Origin: Mikania micrantha
Lineage: Eukaryota; Streptophyta; Magnoliopsida; Asterales; Asteraceae
Assembly (NCBI GenBank): GCA_009363875.1
Contig: CM018690.1
Coordinates: 32,927,445-32,991,444 of the forward strand
Length of the DNA: 64,000 nucleotides
Direction of reading: 5' to 3'
Shown: positions 34,801-47,580 of the stretch, one piece after another
Position numbering within the stretch: position 1 is the first letter of the stretch
Layout: every line of letters starts with the position of its first letter
Program-made: the position numbers and the translations under genes
Notes under the pieces: generated by a model
Databases searched by the model: none
What the model was told of the DNA's origin: nothing
The model's input: only the letters and a program-made list of their open reading frames with translations

Positions 34801-36330
34801 AACCCAAAAAACATTAAAGAAGCCTTAAAAGATAACAGTTGGGTAGAAGCAATGCAGGAAGAATTGCAGCAATTTAGAAAACAAGAAGTTTGGACCCTTG
34901 TTGATCTACCTGAAAATCAAGTACCCATTGGCACAAAATGGGTATTCAGGAACCAGAAAGATGATAGAGGGATTGTGATCAAAAACAAAGCAAGGCTTGT
35001 AGCACAAGGCTACACTAAGGAAGAAGGTATTGATTATGATGAAGTATTTGCACCAGTTGCAAGAATTGAAGCCATTAGAATCTTTCTAGCTTATGCAGCT
35101 GCCTTCAAGTTCACTGTTTATCAACTGGATGTAAAATCTGCCTTCCTGTATGGCAAACTTCACGAAGAGGTCTATGTGGCACAGCCACCAGGTTTTGAAC
35201 ATCCAGATCATCCATACAAAGTGTTCAAATTGGACAAAGCTTTGTATGGGTTACATCAAGCTCCCAGAGCATGGTATGAAACCTTGTCTTCTTATCTCAT
35301 TGAAAATCATTTTAAAAGAGGAAAGATAGACCAAACACTTTTCTTGAAACATGTAAATGGTGAACTCTTAGTAGTTCAAGTGTATGTGGATGACATAATA
35401 TTTGGGTCCACAAATAAGACACTATGTGAGGAATTTGAAGCCTTGATGAAGAAGAAATTTCAAATGAGTGCCATGGGTGAACTCACTTTCTTTCTTGGCC
35501 TTCAAGTTAAGCAAATGCCTGATGGAATCTTTATCAGCCAAACAAAGTATGTCAAAGATATCCTCAAAAAGTTTGATCTCACTGATTCAAAGCCAGCTTC
35601 AACACCTACAGACCCAAGAGACAAGCTACATCCAGATCCAACAGGAAAGCCAGTCAATCAAACTCATTACAGATCAATTATTGGTTCTCTCATGTATCTC
35701 ACTGCAAGCAGGCCTGATATTATGTTTAGTGTATGTTTATGTGCCAGATACCAAGCTGATCCCAAAGAATCCCACGAAATTGCTGTCAAAAGGATTTTTA
35801 GATATCTCAAAGGAAAACCTGATCTTGGACTAATGTATCCAAAAGATGAGGATTTTTATTTAACTGCCTATACTGACAGTGATTTTGGGGGAGATAATTG
35901 GGATAGAAAATCAACGTCAGGAGGTTGTCAATACCTTGGTAATAAGCTGGTATCTTGGCAATGCAAAAAGCAAACAAATGTGTCCATATCAACTGCAGAA
36001 GCTGAATATATAGCCGCTTCACAGTGTTGCTCTCAAGTTCTCTGGATTCAAAACCAGATGCTTGACTTTGGATTCAACTTTTTGAAAAATCCAATAAAAA
36101 TAGATAATAAAGCAGCAATTTTCATAACTAAAAACCCAGTACAACACTCAAAAACAAAGCACATAGAAATAAGATATCATTTCCTTAGAGATAACTCTGA
36201 AAAAGGATTGATAGAATTAAAGTACATAAATACTGAATTTCAACTTGCAGACTTATTTACCAAAGCATTAGACCCAAAAAGGTTTGAATTTTTGGTAAAA
36301 AGTCTAGGCATGATGAAATATGAAAATTGA
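34801..36330 (+). pseudogene. pol: Copia pol: reverse transcriptase and RNase H
   Basis: RT would copy element RNA to DNA in virus-like particles. Visible motifs: [68 protein letters not shown] and the catalytic YVDDIIFGS at about 35383-35409. RNase H follows with [31 protein letters not shown] and the H/K-rich [15 protein letters not shown]. The sequence is most like Sirevirus (SIRE1/Maximus) RT by its [21 protein letters not shown] block. The domain itself is uninterrupted, ending at TGA 36328-36330, but it is disconnected upstream. Confidence 0.9.
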
Positions 36331-37380
36331 TTAAATTTTGCTAAGTTACAGTGATAAATAGTTTTTTTTAAAAAAAAATATAAAAATATGTTAATTTCAG
36401 TATTGTATATATTTTTCTGTATATCTGATATTGATTTCTTGAAAAATGATAGGAATCTGTGATGGAAAAGGATATATCTAGAAGCAAAGGTTCAGGGAAG
36501 AATATTGAAATTCTCAAAGCTTTGGTAGGCTCAGCTGAAAACGAGTCAATTCTGGAAAATGAGAAACAAGATTAAAATGAAAAGTATGTAAGGCATTTTA
36601 TCTATCTCATGATAAGGTATTAAATCTTTTTGATTTAGAATATAAGAAGTGAAAGTTGAATTTATGACTATCTCCCACTATTTAAAGTACACATATATTA
36701 AAATAAAAGACTACATTATCAACTGCATCATCAACCAAATAAGTGTAGTTATACACAGCAGTCTGTATAATGCAATGTCTTAAAAGAACAAAAACATAGA
36801 AAATCTTTCTAATTTGACAGCACACATCAACCAAATAAGTGTTCATAGAACACAGTGCTTGTCATTAATGAAAAGAAAAGAAAAACAAATTTTCATTAAT
36901 ACATTTACTTATAAAATGGTAATCAAGTGGAGATCTTACATAAATCCTTAAAATATTCTACAATTCGACTTCAAACAGTGCCTTTTTATGTGTGTGATAA
37001 CTTGCTTATCTACATTTAAATGATACCTAAATTGAACAAGTTCTCATTATCTGGTTTATGATTATATCAGCAGGGTTTAAGTGGATAAACAATACCATTG
37101 TTTGAATTTTCAATAATATTTCAAAACATTTCTTTTGATACAGAAAGTTCTAAAACAGATATGATTTTAAGAATCAAATTTATATCATATTTAAGTATGT
37201 AAATATTAATTTCAGCCAAATTCTATTTATCACTGTGACTTACCAAAGTTAGAATCAAACCAAACAAAATAGAAAATCAAATTTCCGGAAAACCAACAAA
37301 AATAAATTGGATTTAGAAATTTGCTAATCTCAATAAAAAGGAGTTTCATAAGTTGATTTTCAAACAGTTGAAGCAGGTGA
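36331..37380 (+). other. Non-coding spacer after Copia pol
   Basis: AT-rich with no supportable ORF. Paired blocks such as CATCAACCAAATAAGTG (near 36729 and 36826) suggest small internal duplications. Confidence 0.55.
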
Positions 37381-37399
37381 TAATGAAAATCTGTTTGTT

Positions 37400-38160
37400 C
37401 TCAAGTATCCTGCAGTGCTGACATGCATTTTTAAGAATGCTGATAACAAATCTTCATTCATCAAGTTTCAGCACTGATAGGTAATATTATCAGGTTATCA
37501 TTTCATTTGATTTCCATTACATCACACTGCTGACAGGTAAGATTCGTTTAAATTTCCAAGTAACTTTCAGTGCTGACAGTCAATTCTCTAATGCTGATGA
37601 ATCAATTCTCTAATGCTGATGAAGTTTCAATGCTGACAGACTTCTCTAATGATGATGAAGTTTCAATGCTGACAGACTTCTCTAATGCTGATGAAGTTTC
37701 AATGCTGACAGACTTCTCAAATGCTGATAAAGTTTCAGTGCTGACAGTTCTCTAATGCTGAAGAATAAGTTTCAGTGCTGACAGCAATCTCTGTTTCAAG
37801 TGCTGATCTCTTTGCTTTGATTAACATGACTGCCTAACAACTTGATCCAAGTATTTCTCAGTGCTGATGAATAATGTCTCAGTGCTGATGAATAATCTTT
37901 CAGTGCTGATGAGTAAACTCTCATTACTGACAAGTAATTCTCAGTGCTGATGAGTGAAATCTCAGTACTGATGAGAAATTCTCAAATGATGATGCACAAC
38001 TCGATCAAGTAGCATGTTGCCTAACAAATTAATCAATGCTGACATTCAAAATCAACAAATCTCAAAATTTGGCCAAGTATAACTCCTGAACAAATGATCA
38101 ATGCTGATGATCATGAGTTAAAAACTTTACTTTCTTAATACACCAATGCTGATGACAAAA
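37400..38160 (+). repeat. TGCTGAY motif array in the Copia 3' non-coding region
   Basis: About 22 copies of (A/G)TGCTGA(C/T) are scattered here. A proper 36-bp tandem repeat of about four units (CTCTAATGCTGATGAAG, then TTTCAATGCTGACAGACTT) runs from 37606 to 37745. The same short motif is repeated in both LTRs upstream of the TATA box. Confidence 0.85.
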
Positions 38161-38200
38161 GTTTCAATCACTTAGCAATTTTTGAGTAAAATCATCTGAA

Positions 38201-38209
38201 GAGGGGGAG
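38201..38209 (+). promoter_or_regulatory. Internal polypurine-tract-like site
   Basis: GAGGGGGAG just upstream of the extra ORF resembles the true polypurine tract (42989-42997). A further copy is at 40731-40740 (AAGGGGGAGA). Repeated PPT-like tracts downstream of pol are known in Sireviruses. Confidence 0.5.
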
Positions 38210-38461
38210 TACGTGAGAATTTAATGAAATCACGTGAAAAGTTAAAATTTTCACTTTTTCACCAGATTTCAACCTCGTACTCAGTAAAGTTAACCTATAA
38301 AAGGAACTTGAAAAGTGAACCCTAACCCTTATCAGCACTCCATTGCACTTGAGCGAAAACCCTTCACTTGAACCTTGAAACCTCAGCAAAAATCGTCATT
38401 ATACTGCAATCAAATCATCAATACTCTTCATCTTCAAGTTCACTACCCTCATCGTAAAGAT

Positions 38462-41400
38462 ATGGCTCTTTTAGAAATCGCAGACCAACACAACATGTGC
38501 CCTTTCTTGAATGCCGAGCATCCCAAAGCTCATGGGTTCAGGGAAACTCTTCGTTTCGTAAACCGATCAAGCTTGGTGTTTGCCCTAACAGCAAGGCCAA
38601 CCATGTACAGGCACATGATAAACGAATTCTGGATCTCAGCAATTGAAGAAGTACAGAATGACGTCCGATGCATTGTTGGCACAGTTGGGGGCAACATGTC
38701 GTCATCTCTGAACAGATATTAAGGAATGTTTTGCACTTAGGAAATGATGAATATGATACAACTGAACTTCCAGATGATGATATTTTGAATTTCTTTTAAA
38801 ATTTTCTTGGTTATACGGGTGGAATGCCCAGAAGACAGATTCTTAAAGGTCAATTGGGACCAAAGTGGAAACTGTTAGCTCACATCTTACAACATTGTAT
38901 CTCAAATAGGAGATCAGGATGGTTTGAGCTTCCACTTGGAACAACATCTATGATAATGAGTTTGCTGCTGTCAACACCATTCAACTTTACAAGAACCATC
39001 TTTAATGGTATGACAACAAATGTAAGTGCAGGAAGTAAAAAATTCTTGATGTATCCAAGATTAGTAATCAATCATCAGCACCCAGATATGCAACCATTTG
39101 GTGAAAAGATTCATGGGTTGAAGCATCATGATCATCTTACATGTCCATCAATGAACAGGGGTAAATTTGAGGGAGGAGATGCAAATTTCCCTCAACTATT
39201 CTTTGGCTTACAAGATGCATTGATTGAACAGGGGATGATTATAGCTGATGATGAGAATGATGATTCTAGCACTTCATCATCAGATCACGTTGATTCTGAT
39301 GCTGATGTGTCTAGTAGTGAGAGCAGTAAAGATGAAGATGATGATGATGATGGTGATAATAATGAAAGATTTCAAGAACAGAGTTTAACTTCTGCACACT
39401 ACTCTCCAGCAACTTCAGTTGATTCACAGGCAAGGCCTGATGATCAAGATTTTATTCAAAATCTTGATCTTACTCCCATTTCATCTCCTATCCAAACAAC
39501 AACAGAAATTTTATCAATTCCAAATTCTCCTTTGGAAGTTGATATTACAATACAACAAGAACAACAACAACAACAAAATGAATCAGCAACAGTGCTTGCT
39601 ATTGAACAAATTCACTCTGTTATTCAAGATATTGGTGAACCTGAATCTTCTCAACCACATCCTCAAGATCAACCTCAACCATCAGCTGTAGTTAAAATGG
39701 TTCCAATTTTGATTCATCATATGGCCTCTCAAATTGAAGCCAAAGAATATGAAATTACTAAGCTAACTGCTGAAATGAGAAAGATTTTGATGAACATATG
39801 ACTGAATACAACCAGTTTCAAGAAGCTCTTGATGAACAGAATGCTGAAATCACTAGACTCCTGATCGAACTTGAACAGAAAGACAATCATCTGGCGATTC
39901 AAAATGTATATTTTTAAAGTCAGGATGCACACATCAAAGATATGAGTGAAGCAGCTGCTCAAGCTAAAGCTTATGTTCAAAAGAGTGATGATTATGTTAA
40001 CCAATTTACAAACACTCTAAACTCACAAGTGGAAGAGATAGAAAATTAAAAAGCCTTTGTAGATGATCTACAAAGTGATTTGAAATACTCTATTGCTCAA
40101 AGAGAAAAATACATTCAGAAATCCACTGATTTGAGCCAAGAACTATTTAGTGCTCAAAACGAAGTAGATTATGCTCAAATGGCTCAAGATAAAATGAAGG
40201 AGCACGTGGATCTTCTTAAATCTGAAATTCAAAGTTTGAAAACTCAACTTGCAGCAGCCCGTAGCCTTGCTGAAAATGATCAAAAGGCTATCATAGCTGA
40301 ACTCAAAGAGACAATTATTTCAAAAGAGCAGAAGATTACTGAATTAGAGGAACAATTACAAGCGAGCAAGCTGGCTTTTGAAAGCGAAATTGAAAAGATG
40401 AATCATCAAATAAAATAAGTAAGAGCAAAAGCCAAAACCATGCAGACATTGATAGATGATTTAAAACAAAATGATCAGAATCGAATCAATTCTTTACAAG
40501 AGGCTGCAAGAGAAATCACAAGGCTTAATGCCATAATTTCCAAATCAAAGAGAGCAGAGACTTCTTTTGAATCTCTTGAATCGACCATTGAAGATCTTGA
40601 AAAAGAAAATAAAATGTTAAGGGAGAAAATTGAAGAACTTGAGGATGAGGTTGAAGATCTTCATAAATCAAAACAAAATGTCAGTAGTGGTGAGAGTGAT
40701 TACAGTTTAGGAGGAGATGATGATTCCTCCAAGGGGGAGAAGAGGAAGTTTGACCATGACAAATATGATGATGAATCAATAAAAAGGCTCAAATCTTCCT
40801 CACCACCACAATCCCCGGAGAAGTCAAAATCTCCATCTCCCAAAATTCAAAAAGAAGTTACATCAGTCAAGGAATTAGATTCATATTTTAAGGCTGCAAT
40901 GCTCAATAGATATGGATTTTTTGAACTTATGAATAAAGCAAATGATGATTTGCTAAATTTCAGCATTCCATCTTTTGAAGAATTTTCAAGGGGGATTCCT
41001 GGAACTGAGATTGAAAGAACCTTAATCAAAAATCACCTTGAGATTCTAAGAAGAAAACAAGATGCTGCCCGGGAAAAGGCAAAGGGAAAAGAAAAGGCTC
41101 CTGAAGAATTAAAGCCCAGGTCATCTTCAAAGTTTGATAAGAAAGAAGTAAAAGCATTGGCTGGGATTCTGGGTGATTTAATTGATGCAGAATTGGCTGT
41201 GAATGAAGCTTTAATGTCAGAAATCCAAGAATCTAGCAGCATGCATGCACCAACAATCTCCACTGGTCCTCAAACTGAATCTTTATCAGCAAAAATCATT
41301 CCATAGTTTGAGGAACCAAATGTCTCTTTTAATGAAAGCTTTGCATCGCAATTTACGACAAATGCTATGGCTGACAATCATATGAAGCTGGTACTAAAGC

Positions 41401-42887
41401 TTGTGGAGTTTGGTGGCATGGATCTTGAAACTATAAATTTGATGTCTTTTGAACAATTGTCAGCAGAGTCTGATAGAATTGACTTTCTTCTTGATTCTCA
41501 AAATGAAACTGAGATTGATAAGAAAGAAAGAGAAGAAAAAGAGAAAAAGATAAGAGAACAAGAAAGAGCAGATGCTGAGATTGCTAATAGTATGGTTCAA
41601 CCAGATCCAAATTCTATGAATGATCAAGCTCTAAGAAATTTTTTGCATGACAGAGGAGTTCCTTCTAGAAGCTATAACAGAATGAAGAGGGACACTCTGG
41701 TCAGAAGAATAAAAGAATTTTTGATGGCTGATGAGAAAGCAGGAAAGAAAGCCAATCTTGATAAATCAAATATGCCTGTCATTAGCCGAATAGCCTCATC
41801 CAGTCAAACTTTTGAAAAGCCAAAGTCGTTTATTCCACAACATCTAATAGCATCACAAGCAAAATCATTCTACACACAATCTTCTGCTCCCAGGCAATCT
41901 TCTCATTCCTCCCAATACATGAAAAATATTGGAATGGCTTTCCAAGAAACTTTGACTGTTCAAGATCAAGATTTAATAAAGCAAAAGTCAAAAATCATGG
42001 GATGGAAATATGACTGGAGCTGGGATGCTTATCAAATCAAAAGAGAAACAGGAGCAGTGGAAAGCTTTTATTTATTCTTTCAAATATTTAATCTTCCTGA
42101 TCAAGAGTTAATTGAATTGGCCGGTCTAGATTTAGTAAACAGAAGCAATCATGCTAGACCAGCAGCCTTTCAAGATACTCTAAGAAAATGTGTAAGGCTA
42201 TATAGATTACAAGATGGTAGTTTGGATCAAGATAAAGTCTTGAGAGAATTCAAGAAGTATGAAAAGAAATTCAGTGAGCAAAATCTGAAGCTGAAACCTC
42301 CTGAAATCAAGAAAAAGAAAATTTTTGGAAATATGAAGGAGTTCCCTATCACTGGATGGGCTTATGATGAAAAATCATGGGAGCTGGTAATTTTCAGAAG
42401 AGATCGAGTCTTAAATGCAACTGATATAAGGCTATATGCCTATTCTGAAGTGAGACTTCTTGAAAACTCTTATCTCATTTTTTTGGATAATCTAAAAATT
42501 GACAAACCAATTTCCACTTTTGGAAGACGCAATCTTCTTCAATTATTGAGCCTGATCAGAAGATTAAGAAAAGATTCGGAAGATTTGTTCATTGGCTATG
42601 AACTGAGAAGAAATGAGCAAAAGGTGAAAACTTTGAAGAAACCACAAAGAGTTTCTATTAACAATGATGGAAATCTTGTGGTGGAATGTCTTGATAAATC
42701 ATACATCTTCACTGACAAAGATGACATGCCTGAATTGGATTTCAAATCTTTATCTGCACTAAATCAAATGCCGATTTATTACATGAGAGAAGATTTGAAA
42801 GCTCCAATGACTCAATTTGCTGGCATTATACATCATTTGATGTTATCTTTCAGCATGAGTCAAGTCAAAGAAGAAGAGGATGTGTGA
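38462..42887 (+). pseudogene. Sirevirus-type extra ORF after pol, broken
   Basis: Starts MALLEIADQHNMCPF at 38462 and continues as several frames: 38462-38722, 38824-39801, 40080-40418, 40440-41306 and 41367-42887, separated by at least two frameshifts and three stops. The first part resembles proteins encoded downstream of pol in Maximus-type Copia elements (TLRFVNRSSLVFALTARPT). The middle is acidic and Gln-rich, then strongly coiled-coil (LEKENKMLREKIEELEDEVE near 40600). The last frame has a SAP-like block at its residues 85-119 and a conserved-looking C-terminal domain (GWKYDWSWDAYQIKRETGAVESF). Such ORFs have been called env-like, but no signal peptide or membrane segment is visible here; function unknown. 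Confidence 0.7.
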
Positions 42888-42988
42888 AGATGACGGATGC
42901 TGATGATGACAAGGCTTTGGATGTGGTTTACTCATATGAAAGAAGTATTTATGGATTATGGTGGGCTAATTGTAGGAAGCATCATCTC

Positions 42989-42997
42989 AGGGGGAGA
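42989..42997 (+). promoter_or_regulatory. Polypurine tract of the Copia element
   Basis: AGGGGGAGA immediately precedes the 3' LTR (TGTTAGG at 42999), the expected position for plus-strand DNA priming. Confidence 0.8.
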
Positions 42998-42998
42998 T

Positions 42999-44160
42999 TG
43001 TTAGGTTTCCATTATGAGATGGTGCCCTGCCCACAATTAACCAATCCTTCTGCAAGCTTCAAGTTCATTAAGTCCATTTAATGATGGCAACATTCTAACT
43101 CTCTTTACTTCTGTTTTTCTATTTTATACAGATTTATTTTGACATGATGATAATTTGAATAAAGTTCAAATCCATATAATATGTTGATGTGTTGACAGGC
43201 ACAATACAGACAACACATATGGTCCACATCTTTGAACCTTAAACCTTTCTATATATAAGATCATTATTTGTTAATTGATTCTTATGTTTAAGTGTTTTGT
43301 AATTGCAGGATTTGTCAAGGATGTTGTAGTGCTGATAACCAAAGTAATAATGCTGAAAGCCAACTCATTGAAGATTGAGATGCTGACATTTTCTCAAAGG
43401 ATTCTTCAATGCTGACAGCTTAAAGTTTCAGTGCTGACATTCAAAGTACACTGCTGATGATGTTATCTCAAGGACATTGCAGTGCTGATAAACAAATCTT
43501 GTGATGCTGATGATATATATTGTAGTGCTGATGATTACAATAACCAAAGTATTCATCAATGCTGACATTGAACTCTCAATGATGACATCCAATCCTCATT
43601 GCTGACGACCAACTGCTGTGATGCTGATCAAGAAAATCTGCCAAGTACAACAAAGTAAGTTTGCAATACTGACATGCAAACTTACTAATGCTGAAGTTCA
43701 AGATTGTTGTTGCTGATGAAGAATCTACACTTAGATTCTGTTGTTTATTTGCCTTTGCTGACATCAGTTATGACGTGTATAACTGATGTGACGTTTGTAT
43801 TGTTATTTTGATAGCGGTTATCCGTTAGGTCAGTTATGTAGGTCTGAAATAGGTCTCTATAAATAGGACCTTTATAGAATCAGTCTGTACGCTTTTTGGA
43901 GAAAACACACTCACTTTTACACACTGTAATTCTCTGAGCAATTTCAGATCTACAATCAATATAACTGCCTTTAATATTCATCATCATCTGTTCTTAATTG
44001 TTCTTATTAAATATGTCTTGAATATTAAGTACTGTTGGTTTTGTTATTTTAGATAGTTACGAAACTTAGATTGATTGCATGTTTCCGCCTTGTTATCAAT
44101 CGAAATCATAGCTTATTGTTATCATCAGATCTCAGATTAAGATCTGATTCGATCCTGACA
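42999..44160 (+). repeat. 3' LTR of the Copia element
   Basis: 1,162 bp, nearly identical to 23250-24390. It ends CTGACA and is followed by the CAAAC duplication. Confidence 0.9.
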
Positions 44161-45229
44161 CAAACGCTGGGGCTAGGCTATTATAACATCAGTGCCGAAA
44201 ACATCACCGGAACAGTGATCTCAACAGTAACTTGAACAGTAATTAGGTACAAACTATACGTGTTTCACTTTATGTCATATTCATATCATATGTCATTCTC
44301 ATTTCGTATTATCAAACAGTGAATTCAGAATCAAGTCGGAGAAACAAAATTCAAAAAAAAACATGGTTCATCAGTTAGATAATTATCTGACAACACGGAA
44401 CCATCGTGTGATTATTTGTTAGGATTTTATTATGTATAAACGTATGCGAGGCTGTACAGAACAAAACAACAACGGATGTCGTTACGTGAATGCTAAACCG
44501 ACGGATTATTCGTATAGGTGACGATCTGTACGAATATATTCAAAAGTTTAACGTTCTGAATGATGTCCAATAATTAGAAAACCATATTGAAAAGTGTAGT
44601 TATCACAGTGTTCGTACGGGTGACGATTCGAACGAATACGCGCGACGACTGTACGATTCGATTTTAAACTATTAATTAGATATTTCTGAAAATTTAAAAT
44701 AAATAGAAGATATTTAGTTAATTTATTATGAATCACAACTTAAAATAATTTAATTAATCTTGTTTTAAAACAGTAAGGTTTTGTTACGAAAATGAAGGAA
44801 AACCGACGATTTTACGCGAAACCGAGGAAAAACGAACGAACCCGAACATAACCGGGTATTTTTTAAGCCATTTAATGTGGCATTCATGGCTTCAACAACC
44901 CCACCAACCAGCCACCATCACCAAGAAATCATCCCTTTCTCTCTCTTCTTTCTGTCTCTAGATCCACACTCCATAACTCTCTCAAATCTCCATAAAATCG
45001 AGCCATTTCGGTGTCTAAACGACCACCATCACTCGTAGAACACGAAAGTACAATAGATCTAGACCTTTATCCAGCCGATTTGAGGTAAGATCCATGTTTT
45101 GGTACGATTTTAAGGGTTTGAAAACCCTAGGTTCGAACCCATCTAGGATCGGTTTTAAACACCTTTCTACCCTTAGGATTCACCCTATAGGTAGCTGATT
45201 TGTTCGAATCCATGGCTACTCGTGTGGGA

Positions 45230-45615
45230 CTCGGCTTGGCCAAATGAGAAACATGTTCAGCTCGTCGAATGAAACCATTTCCCCATTCGGCCGAATGGCC
45301 AGTTACCGAAGCAGCTCTCTCGGTCGGCCCAACTCCACATTCGCCCAGCCCATCAGCCATTCTGTCGGCCTAGCCCATTCAGCCAAGGCCACATACGGCA
45401 ATCTTCTTTCGGTCGGCCTTGTTCATTCGATCGGCAAGGCAGCTTCGGGCAACACCCCATTCGATCGGCTCAACTCTTTCGGCTGAAGCCCATTCGATCG
45501 GCCGATGGCCATGCGGCCCACTGCTTCGGCCATGACACTTCATTCGACCACCATGCCCAAGCCATTCGACCGGGTGAAGCCCTATTCGGCCAAGCTGTTT
45601 CGGTCATGTCCCTTT
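45230..45615 (+). repeat. TTCGGCC / TTCGRYCGG motif cluster in solo LTR C
   Basis: CATTCGGCC, TTCGGTCGGCC, TTCGATCGG and related forms recur about 20 times in 385 bp with unrelated spacers. It occupies the same place in the LTR as the CGAACC cluster in LTR B and the Tekay LTR. Confidence 0.7.
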
Positions 45616-46489
45616 CGGTTAAGAGTTTAGGAATAGGACCATCATTCACGGTTAAGGAATTTTGGATGCATGGGTGTGGTCACGTATGCATGCATGGAAT
45701 CCTTGTGTGTGTGTGTGCATGGGATTATATATTAAAATCCCATAAATGGAACAAGGGTTTAAACCATGAGTGGTTGAATGAAATTGTTCTAAAATGCATG
45801 AGTTCACTTCAAGAAAAACAATGAATAGGGTTTCGAGGGAATGGTTTTCTTAAATCATATAACTAATTAAATGAGGATTATCAACATCTTTAGAGATCAA
45901 AACATTTGAGAAATCACAAGGAATCAAAACAAAAACCTAAGGTTCGGAGTGTTAATATAATTGTTAACACCAAATCTTTAGGAAAATTTATAAGGAAGAA
46001 TAGCTAATTTTGGATGATTCACTCGAGTTACCTATGATTAATTATGCAAAGTAATGGGATTTGGGTTACTAATGGGTAATAAGTTAGACTAGTTGGATGG
46101 AATCTTAGAAGCACACTAGTAACATAGGACACTTAGTTACACACCGAGACCAAACCTTAGATACGAAGACTATTATAAGTACTTATCGTATTCTAATTAT
46201 TTTAAAATAACTCAGGAACTGAAGAAACATAGGCTACAACAACGAGCGCGCATTTTGTGGTAATTCAATACAGAGCAACACAGGTGAGTTCATTGCCCCC
46301 TTTCTAAACATTTTTGTTTTCAAACGCGGGGCTGAGAAGCATGCATAAATTATTTTCGCAAGAATTTATTTACTTAAATGCTTTTATTTAACATATGTGT
46401 TATATGTGAACTTGTTAACCTAGAATCTATCTAGGTATACTTTATACAGAATTTCAAGGAAAGTTATCTATTCATTATGAATAGATAAC

Positions 46490-46690
46490 TGTTTCAAATC
46501 AAAGAACTATTTTCAAAGAACTAAAGATCTAAAACAAAGAACTATTTTCAAAGGTCTATTTCAAAGAACTAACGGACTAATCAAAGAACTATTTCAAGGG
46601 TGTGTTGTCAAAGAACTAATGATCTATTTCAAAGAACTAAGTACAAAGAACTATTTCAAGGGTCTAACTGGGAAATATCAAAGATAGCAT
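46490..46690 (+). repeat. CAAAGAACTA array in solo LTR C
   Basis: CAAAGAACTA(A/T) recurs about ten times with 15-30 bp spacing, often followed by TTTCAA. Scattered further copies continue to about 46860. Confidence 0.7.
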
Positions 46691-47180
46691 GTGCCATTCT
46701 CAGGTTTGAAAGATGTCCTAGCTAGACTGAGTGAATATGAGACGCATGTTTGATTATATTTACAGTATTCCCTAATTGTTTTGAGGAACATCTGGGAAAT
46801 GCTCAAAGATGACATGTGCCAAAGAACTAAAGAACTATACGAACTACGGACGGTCTAAAGAACTATAAAAGCCTATATATCAAAAGATGTCCTAGCTATA
46901 CTGATTGATTATAGGTCACATGTTTGATGAGGTTTATAGATCTCCTTTACTACTAAGAACCCTGATTACTATACTAGTCTACTCGAGTTGACCAAGGCCC
47001 AATCATTAGGTCTTAGATTTTATAAAATGTTTATTTATTTATTTAACTAAGCATTCATTGGAACTGTTTCTACAAATGTATTGTTGATCATGATTGTGTG
47101 ATGAACTTAAGGAATCTATAGAGATTTCAGAATGCATTTACAGTAACGAAGAACTGAAGAACTAATGGGTTAATGGTAGG

Positions 47181-47580
47181 GGTAAAAAAATGCTTAATTA
47201 TCATTAACAACAATGTCCTATGTGGGTTAGTATGTGGTGGGATGGCGTATGGGCGGGTTGTAGGCTCGACCCTTTCGTATGCCCTATATATAAGCATACC
47301 GATCTGGATAATACATGTGATGTTAATGAGATTAAGGTTGTTACCCGAGAGTTTAACAAATGTTTTGGGTGTTTGCTAGAACTATGGTAGAATGGAAGTG
47401 AATGGTGGGTAAAAATACTTAATTATCATTAACAATAATGTCATATGTGGTTTAGTATGTGGTGGGATGGCGTCTAGGCGGGTTGTAGGCTCAACCCTTT
47501 CGTATGCCCTATATATAAGCATACCGAACTGTATATTACAGGTGAAGTTAACGAGGTTAGGGTTTTTACCGAAAAAGGGT
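47181..47580 (+). repeat. 227-bp-period duplication in solo LTR C
   Basis: GGTAAAAAAATGCTTAATTATC onward (47181-47360) repeats from 47407. Each copy holds GTATGC-CCTATATATAA-GCATAC, the TATA-containing hairpin also found in LTR B and the Tekay LTR. Confidence 0.8.

Larger units (their letters stand above)
23250..44160 (+). mobile_element. Copia (Sirevirus/Maximus-type) LTR retrotransposon, 20.9 kb including a nested solo LTR
   Basis: Two LTRs (23250-24390 and 42999-44160) begin TGTTAGG and end CTGACA and are flanked by the 5-bp duplication CAAAC (23245-23249 and 44161-44165). PBS TGGTATCAGAGCC directly follows the 5' LTR, and a purine tract precedes the 3' LTR. Protein order is gag, protease, integrase, RT, RNase H (Copia order), followed by a long extra ORF region and several AGGGGGA(G) tracts, as in Sireviruses. 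Without the 4,987 bp of nested solo LTR and target duplication it measures about 15.9 kb. I count roughly 16 substitutions plus two indels between the LTRs by eye, so it is fairly young. Confidence 0.92.

Noticed and set aside
38462..42887. True envelope gene of the Copia element
   Set aside because: No signal peptide or transmembrane helix visible; the protein is acidic and coiled-coil with a SAP-like block. The env label is not supported here.
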